From the NCBI GenBank assembly GCA_022036555.1, contig CM039131.1, positions 39,332,075 to 39,396,074 of the forward strand: 64,000 nucleotides of DNA, read 5' to 3'. The stretch comes from Microstegium vimineum (taxonomy: Eukaryota > Streptophyta > Magnoliopsida > Poales > Poaceae). Under the pieces are notes generated by a model. That model had not been told where the DNA came from. It ran no database searches and saw nothing but the letters and a program-made list of their open reading frames with translations. The position numbers were made by a program, and so were the translations under genes. Of this stretch, positions 57,607 to 64,000 are shown one piece after another. Numbering within the stretch: position 1 is the first letter of the stretch; each line of letters opens with the position of its first letter.

Positions 57607-59986
57607 ATGGGCTCCTCAAGTCATCAGAAAAGCAAAATGAGTAGCAGAAAGCCCTTGGGAATTCGACTTTTTGAGTGTGTCCGGGGAAGTCCCATCTCCT
57701 TCAGATCATGCCAGGCTCTTGTTCTAGTACTAACGTTCTTATCATACGCCAGCTACCATGCCACTAGAAAAACTACAAGCATTGTTAAGAGTGTTCTCGA
57801 TCCTAAGACAAACCTAGGTATGTTGCATTGGCCCAGTCATCTCTATCTCCAAAATTTGAAAGCTGCAGAGGGCAATGCGACTCTCTCCAGCGGTTGGGCT
57901 CCGTTCAACGCTGAAGATGGCACTGCATTGCTTGGCGAGATTGACTTGGCTTTTCTTGGTGTATATGCAATCGGCATGTTCTTTGCTGGCCATTTGGGCG
58001 ATAGGGTGGATCTGAGGATCCTCCTGACTATTGGAATGGTAGGAACTGGATTGTTCACCGCCGCCTTTGGAGCCGGCTACTGGTTCAATGTACACAGCTT
58101 CTACTACTTTCTGGGCATGCAGATGATGTCTGGCCTGTTTCAGTCATCTGGATGGCCATCAGTGGTTGCAGTAGTTGGCAACTGGTTTGGGAAGAGCAAG
58201 AGGGGACTGATAATGGGAATATGGAATGCTCACACATCAGTAGGAAACATATCTGGCTCTCTGATTGCTGCTGCCATGCTGAAGTATGGGTGGAGCTGGT
58301 CCTTTGCGGTGCCCGGTATCATGATCGCACTGGTCGGGCTCACGGTGTTCCTGCTCTTGCCTGTTGGGCCTGATGTGATTGGAATCCAGGAGGATCTCGA
58401 TTTGAAGGACTCTGAGAAGAGTGACATGGACGCCCCCTTGTTGGAACGACGCTCAGATGTAGTAAAAGAAAAGGCAGTTGGATTTATTGAGGCGTGGAGA
58501 ATTCCTGGTGTAGCTCCTTTTGCCCTCTGCCTTTTCTTCTGCAAGCTTGTGGCCTACACGTTCCTGTATTGGCTTCCCTTTTATATCAGCCACACAGGTT
58601 TGTCAAGTTGTATTTTTGCAGTTACCACAGCCTCTCCTTTTTTTTTTTTGGCTTTTACGAAATGAACCGTTATTGCCCACTATGATAATCAGAAAGCATG
58701 TTTTGGCGGTTAGAGTTACAAACCTTATCATATGACGCCCGTCACTAGATAGAATGAGTGCTTGAGATATTATGTATAGAGTGTTGAAGGAAATTAGCAA
58801 TTGAAATTGTAAGCCCTTTGTGATGTGCAAATCAAACTGTCCGACCAACCACTGCCTAGAATTGAAGCTCACTTTTCTTCAATCACAGAAGGATAAATCA
58901 TTTTTCGTTACATTAATTAACTATATGTTTCACATACTCCATTTGTCTGAAGTTTTGTTATTATCTAGCATTCCAGTTGCACTAGTTTCAGCTTATTCAT
59001 TCTCTCTCGAATACTATTCAATTAGCCGGTTCAGCTGAAATGCGCTCTGCAAACATGGTGCTCTTTAACTTACTAGTACAGGAAAAAAAAGTAATTCTTG
59101 GCATGTTTCTGATTTCTCATTCTGCTTAGGTACTGTTAGGCATTTGATTGAAACAAACCATGAAAGAAAGCGACACATGATGTGAGTGCTACTGGCAAGT
59201 GTGTGGCAATATGCTGCTGCGTGAATAATTTGACTTCTGTGTTTCAATGTGTGTAGTAGTTTTTTTTGGGGTGCGGGCATGAAAGATAAGAATATATTGA
59301 CTAATTCTGAAATAATTCAGTGGCATACCATCATGCATAGACCATACAGAAAATTAAAAGGTTTTGCTTTTTTACTGCAATCGGATTAACATCAACACAC
59401 TCTGTTCCTGTTTTCAGCTATCGGTGGACAATACTTGTCAGACTACGAAGCCGGGGTACTGTCAACTCTGTTCGACGTGGGTGGCGTCGTTGGCGGCATC
59501 CTCGCCGGGCACATCTCCGACCACCTGGACGCCAGGGCGCTGACAGCCGCGAGCTTCACCTTCTCGGCGATACCGGCGCTCTTCTTCTACCGCATCTACG
59601 GGAACATCTCTCTGGCGTGGAACATCGCCCTCATGTTCATCACCGGGATGCTGGTGAACGGCCCCTACGCGCTGATCACGACGGCCGTGTCCGCGGACCT
59701 CGGCACGCACAGCTCCCTCAACGGCAACTCCCGCGCGCTGGCCACCGTGACGGCGATCATCGACGGCACGGGGTCGATCGGCGCCGCCGTCGGCCCGCTG
59801 CTCACGGGGTACATCTCCGCCAGGAGCTGGAGCGCCGTGTTCACGATGCTGATGGTGTCGGCGCTCGTCGCGGGGCTGCTGCTGTCGAGGCTGGTGGTGG
59901 CGGAGGTGGTCGCCAAGATGGAGTCCCGGAGGACGCCCGCCCATGCTGCTAGCGACCTTCCCGTGTCCTCCATGGTCGAGCCGTAG
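57607..59986 (+). CDS. G3Pp: Glycerol-3-phosphate permease (MFS, SLC37 type), complete
   Basis: Two exons, 57607-58597 and 59418-59986, joined in phase (G|CT, Ala); 519 residues. Two six-helix halves of a major facilitator: the first helix is ALVLVLTFLSYASYHATRK, then AFLGVYAIGMFFAGHLGDR (the MFS loop 2-3 motif), and SGWPSVVAVVGNWFGKSKRG with GIWNAHTSVGN, typical of organophosphate:phosphate antiporters. A charged loop (LERRSDVVKEK) separates the halves. Exon 2 begins IGGQYLSDYEAGVLSTLFDVGG and holds the last helices; it is much more GC-rich than exon 1, a common grass pattern. The family exchanges glycerol-3-phosphate or related esters for phosphate; some plant members respond to phosphate starvation. 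Frame intact. Confidence 0.95.
58598..59417 (+). other. Single coding intron of the permease gene
   Basis: 820-bp GT-AG intron. No element recognised inside. Confidence 0.85.
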
Positions 59987-59989
59987 ATC

Positions 59990-60620
59990 GCTCCTGGCTG
60001 CTGCGCCGGCAGTGGTCTCGTGGTGACGTGGAATTTTAGGCCTGAGGGAAGCAGGTGCAGTTCTGTGCCGGAACCGTTGGGATCTTTGCTCCTGGTGTGC
60101 CGTACTTCACTGCTTCTTGTTCGTCATGGTATATATGTATATGGAAAATGTGCCGATGAGGATGAAATGCTTGTATTAGCGAAAGCAAATCCAAGAATGC
60201 GAGTACAACTAAACATGAGTTTTAGCTGTGAAATGTCCTGCGGCGGTGTTTGTCGCTCTCTAGATTGGGAACGTCGAATGTGATCCTGGAGATCGTACAG
60301 ACGTACAAACAGAGCTCTCCTCAACACCACGCATGACTCTTTGCTTGCGCTAGACATCGGGAGCTCTCTCATTTCCCTCATTTCCACCGTGTTCACGAGC
60401 TTTTGATAGCAGAGGGTCTAATACATATTGTGTGTATTTGTAAACAAGGGTATTGGTGTTCTTGTTCCTGCTAAGAAGGCCGATTGTGATTCAAGTAAAA
60501 ATACACTTTTCAACCTTCAACTTGTATTAACATTCCATTTTACCCTTCAATTATAAAGCCAGATAACAGACATCCTCTAACTATCAAAACGATAAAACTA
60601 GACAAAGTTGGTCCTTGACT
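59990..60620. other. 3' region of the permease gene
   Basis: Probable 3' untranslated region to about 60190, then intergenic DNA. Confidence 0.5.
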
Positions 60621-61002
60621 GGTTTCAAAAACGATTTTATATTCTTAGGAGGCGCTGAAATTTTATATTATTTTTTAAACTTTTTAACGTCCTCAAATAA
60701 AAAAAAACTCAAAACTATAAAGTTGTAGACCTCATTAAGCTAAAACTTTGTTATAAAAAGAATTATCAGTTGAGTTCATACAAAAAATATATTATTTTTC
60801 TAATGCGGCACTAGTGCGCAATTATGGCATGGAAAAATTATATTGTTTTTTCGAGCATCTTAATGTTTTTAAATAAAAAAATAAAGTTATATAAAAATAA
60901 TCTCCAACCGACGTCGTATTAAAGAGTTATGATTTTTTAGAAAATTAACCAACCACCAACTTACCTTCCAACCAAGCCCTTCGATCCCGTGCTGCTGCTG
61001 GG

Positions 61003-61009
61003 TATATAA
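61003..61009 (+). promoter_or_regulatory. TATA box of the small peptide gene
   Basis: TATATAA in GGGTATATAATC, 53 bp before the start codon. Confidence 0.5.
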
Positions 61010-61061
61010 TCTTGGTCCTCCTCTTACTTTGAAGCCTACAGCTTCACAATTCGTCTTCCTA

Positions 61062-61297
61062 ATGGCAAGAATCCAAAAGATATTGTTTTTTCTTTTTCTT
61101 GTCTTTTTTCTGTTTTTTCATGGCATCGAAGCTACGCGAGGGAATGCGATGCTGCCCACTCTGCCGCAAAAGGGGCGGCTTTCTTCTTCCCCAAAATGAC
61201 AGTTCCATCATCAGGGCCCAGCATGCAGCAGAATTCCGTGAAGAGGTTGTCTTGTCACGTGATAAAACAATATTGTGGCGTGACAACAATTTTTTGA
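61062..61297 (+). pseudogene. IDA-like secreted peptide gene, frameshifted
   Basis: The ATG frame (61062-61199) encodes 45 residues: a clear signal peptide with a Phe/Leu-rich core (ILFFLFLVFFLFFHGIEA), then a short tail and a TGA. In the next phase, 61181-61234 encodes FFFPKMTVPSSGPSMQQN, which aligns with the C-terminal peptide motif of the IDA/IDL family (PK...P-P-S-x-P-S...N). One extra base in the A4G4 run at 61168-61175 would join the two. IDA-like peptides are secreted and perceived by HAESA-type receptor kinases, controlling abscission and defence. As written the mature peptide is out of frame. The motif is imperfect and about 20 residues follow it before a stop at 61295, which is unusual for the family. 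Confidence 0.4.
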
Positions 61298-61639
61298 AAT
61301 ATCATAACTTCTCATTACGACTTCGGATGTATGATTTTTATATAAAATTTTAAAACCTCGATACGCTGTTGATGAAGATGATTTTTATATAAAAAATATA
61401 GATCTCATTTTATTTTTTTTTCATTGGAGAACATTAAGATGCTTAAATAATAATATAAAATTTTAGCACCATATTAATCATGTATTAGCGGTTACCGTAT
61501 AAAAAATAATATATTTTTTGTATGGAGTCAAATAAAAATACATTTTATATCAAATTTGTAGCTCTCAATAAGATCTTCAACTATATAGTTTAAGTTCATT
61601 AGCACGGTGATGGTATAAGTTATGATGGCAATAAAGGAC

Positions 61640-62640
61640 TTCTCTCTCTTGCATTGTGGATAACTAGCAAAAAACACACGAAGCGAGTGACACGATGATC
61701 GAGATCGGTGGAGGGGTGTTGTGTGCCATGTGTTCAGAAGTGCAGTGAACAGATGGGGAGGCTGGGCCCTTTCCTTCTTCCCTCTCTGGCGTAGCGTTCC
61801 GACGGGCGGAGCACATGTGCATTATTTTGTGGTACATGAAGGATTTTACTGAGAAAAAAAGAGAGGCAGCGTCAGTTCTACGCGCACAATCACGCAAGAA
61901 AGGAGGAAAAAAAAAGAATTGTTTACTTCAGACTGGTTGTAGATGCAGATGCAGGGCACAGAGCCACGAACTGCAGTTGAATAATACTACAAGTAGTAGT
62001 ATTTGTTAGATTCAAATATGGTAAATTACGTGGTCAGTCCCTAAATTATTAGTCAGATTTTAATATTTTATCTTGATTTCTAAACTATCAAAATTATTAT
62101 TTAGATCACTAAACTATTGTTGAGGTTTCATCTTCGAAACGGTCATTTAGGTCCTCAGCGGTAACTGTTACTTTTTTTTGGCTCACAGAAAATTCATAAA
62201 AAAGCAAATTTTGTTGGACATTTTTTTAGTACAATTCATAGTTCATAGTAAATCACAGAATATTTGATCATCACCGTGGTGCTAAATTGGCCCAAAACGC
62301 ATCCCCGTTTTTCTTTCTTTCTTTCGGCGGCTGCTGTTGGTCCAAGGGGCTACAATTGGATAAGCTATACAGCAGTCAGACATTCTAAGCCCAGTTATGT
62401 ACTTGGGCTATTTCCAGGCCCTTGCGTGACATCACGTTAGTCATGCCACCAAACCGCGGAGCAAGCAAGCTTTTGATTTTTTTTTTCTCTGGCCGGACTT
62501 TTTTTTTTTGGCAACCAATGGCCATGGAATTCATTTTTTGCGCTTGTGATCACACCATATACCTAATGGATATTCCAATCACCCATTTTCTTCACACGCG
62601 TTGACGCGCGCCAGCCACACTGTGAAAACAGAGTCAACTG
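61640..62640. other. Intergenic DNA, no gene recognised
   Basis: Includes a common grass interspersed repeat wording at 62030-62165 (TAGGTCCTCAGCGGTAACTG at its right end). Confidence 0.4.
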
Positions 62641-62648
62641 TGGTCACG

Positions 62649-62705
62649 ACTAGGACGGAGAGCGTCGCAAAAAAAAAAAAAAAAAAAAAAAACTAGGACG
62701 GAGAG
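62649..62705 (+). mobile_element. Minimal retroposon: 6 bp plus poly-A in a 14-bp target duplication
   Basis: ACTAGGACGGAGAG occurs at 62649-62662 and 62692-62705. Between them are only CGTCGC and an uninterrupted run of 23 A. Confidence 0.8.
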
Positions 62706-62709
62706 ACGC

Positions 62710-64000
62710 CACGGACCGTCGTGGCCTCGTCACTGCACCGGCGACGCAACGCGTCAGAGGCCAACCAGCAGCCTTGTTCGTGAAGCCCGGCACGAATATG
62801 TTCCTGCATCAGATGCGGAGATGCCCACGGCAAAGCACGTAGCTGGACACGCATTAGCCATAACTTTTTTTCCCGGGGGGCGTTCTTTAATTTCCGGCGA
62901 GAGATTTGTTCCCCCTCATTGTTTATTTATTATAACCGCAGATCGATTTCGTGCGTGATAATAATCTTGCTTATCTCGGCGCGGGCGAAAGCAACTGGTC
63001 GAGCAACCGCATTGCCTATAGGATAGTGTATCTAGCAACGCGGGTGCTAGAAATGTGCTTTGCGATCTCATCAGATGTCCTCCGTTCATGCTGCTGCTGC
63101 AAACTGCACTGCATCGATCAATCGAAGTAATGTGACGATGACTCCAGAGTCCAGACGCCGGGCCCGGGCACGGCGGCGTGGCCGCCCATGCCTCGCATTG
63201 GGTTTCCACATGAATGGACACACGCCGCCGGTCCTTGCTGGCCGCTGCAGAGCAGTGTTCCTGCGGCTCTACTGGTCCAAACAATTGGGGAATTCGGACA
63301 GCCCCGCAAAGCAAAAGCTCGCCGCCTCGTGCAGTCGTGCCCCCGCGCCTGCTCGAGCTCGAGCAACGAGCATAGCAATGCTCACCTTTTCTCCGCTATA
63401 CTGTAGCAGTATAGCCTATAGGTAGGTAGGTAGTGTACGAGCCTACGAGAGTAGCCTACGCTTTTTCACTCTGCTAGCCGCTACGCTCCAACCGAATAGA
63501 CGAAGACAGTACTGTACAGCGGGGTGGGTGGTACGCTACGACGCCGGTCCAGCGGAGAGCTCCAACGACGTGCAAGCCAACACGCCTGACTCGATCCATC
63601 AGGTTAATTACGCGCCAGATTTCAGCGCCATGCCAACGCCAACGCCTGATCCTGCCTGCCTCTCTCGATCGCCATCGGCCGTCCCGTCGTCGTCCTCATC
63701 TCCAAGTAGTGGCGCACGTACGCGCGCGTCGGGCTCCACGGATCAGACCCGCAGGCCGCAGCTAAGCAGCGCCAGCGCATGCTGCCACTTGCATGCGGGC
63801 GGCCGCCCTTATCCTGTCGCCGCGCGGTCCGGACCAGCCGCCACTGGGAAAGGCCGGCTGGTAAAAACCGATGGCGAGACCGACCGCGAGAGCGAGCGAG
63901 CGAGCGAGCAAATTTGACGGGTGGATGGACATGGACGGACGGACGGGCACGGGCCGAGGCCGCGCGCGCGGAAAAGGATGAGCGCCGGAGCACGGATCAC
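62710..64000. other. GC-rich region, no gene assigned
   Basis: Composition and short repeats (GAGCGAGCGAGC at 63890-63909) suggest a promoter or 5' region of a gene beyond the right edge. Overlapping frames on both strands lack domains. Confidence 0.35.

Larger units (their letters stand above)
60660..61625. repeat. Long inverted repeat flanking a small peptide frame
   Basis: Left arm about 60660-60950 and right arm about 61300-61625 match as diverged inverted copies: CATACAAAAAATATATTATTT on the left against AAATAATATATTTTTTGTATGG on the right; GAGCATCTTAATGTTTT against GAACATTAAGATGCTT; and TTATATAAAAATAATC...GTCGTA...GTTATGATT against the complement of CATAACTTCTCATTACGACTTC...TTTATATAAAATTT. 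The 350-bp centre has its own promoter-like TATA and a coding frame. The structure fits a foldback or Mutator-like element. Confidence 0.55.

Noticed and set aside
59462..59973. Antisense frames of 100-160 residues over permease exon 2
   Set aside because: Shadows of a GC-rich coding exon.
1..64000. CRISPR arrays, operons, ribosome-binding sites, riboswitches
   Set aside because: The window is plant nuclear DNA; no regularly spaced repeat-spacer structure or prokaryotic gene organisation is present.

Overview
The window is nuclear DNA of a grass (Poaceae, probably panicoid). Genes have many GT-AG introns, intergenic DNA is packed with plant transposons (Ty3/gypsy, copia-type LTR, CACTA, LINE, Stowaway and hAT-like MITEs), and the host genes are conserved plant families. 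From memory, glutathione peroxidase, HMA5-type copper ATPase, BEACH-WD40 protein, PRP31 and glycerol-3-phosphate permease also lie close together on rice chromosome 4, so the order looks syntenic; I could not check this. One 100-N assembly gap sits at 43947-44046.

Layout: 1-5457 is the 5' half of a decayed Ty3/gypsy element on the minus strand, inserted into the transposase gene of a CACTA element whose 5' end is at 7429. 7430-13080 is repeat-rich: a local duplication, a MITE-like hairpin, a solo copia-type LTR (10000-11572) and a LINE tail broken by a MITE. 13153-14716 (minus) is a six-exon glutathione peroxidase. 15734-17049 is a non-autonomous CACTA element with a perfect CTA target duplication. 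17-21.8 kb holds no convincing gene.

21887-37492 (minus) carries two complete tandem HMA5-like copper P1B-ATPase genes with identical intron positions, encoding 994 and 996 residues. Intron 1 of the upstream copy has grown by transposon insertion. 37.6-43.9 kb is intergenic, with MITEs, a direct duplication and a GC-rich tandem repeat running into the gap. 44180-47554 (plus) holds only the 3' exons of a BEACH-WD40 gene. 48973-52044 (minus) is PRP31, with a one-base frameshift in exon 3. 57607-59986 (plus) is an intact two-exon glycerol-3-phosphate permease. 60.6-61.65 kb holds a small secreted-peptide frame (IDA-like motif, frameshifted) between inverted repeats. The right end is GC-rich and unassigned.

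The host genes do not form an operon-like unit. They are independent housekeeping or transport genes: peroxide detoxification, copper export, membrane trafficking, splicing and organic-phosphate transport. Three conserved frames (PRP31, the BEACH exon beside the gap and the IDA-like gene) carry small indels. These may be real lesions or draft-assembly errors.
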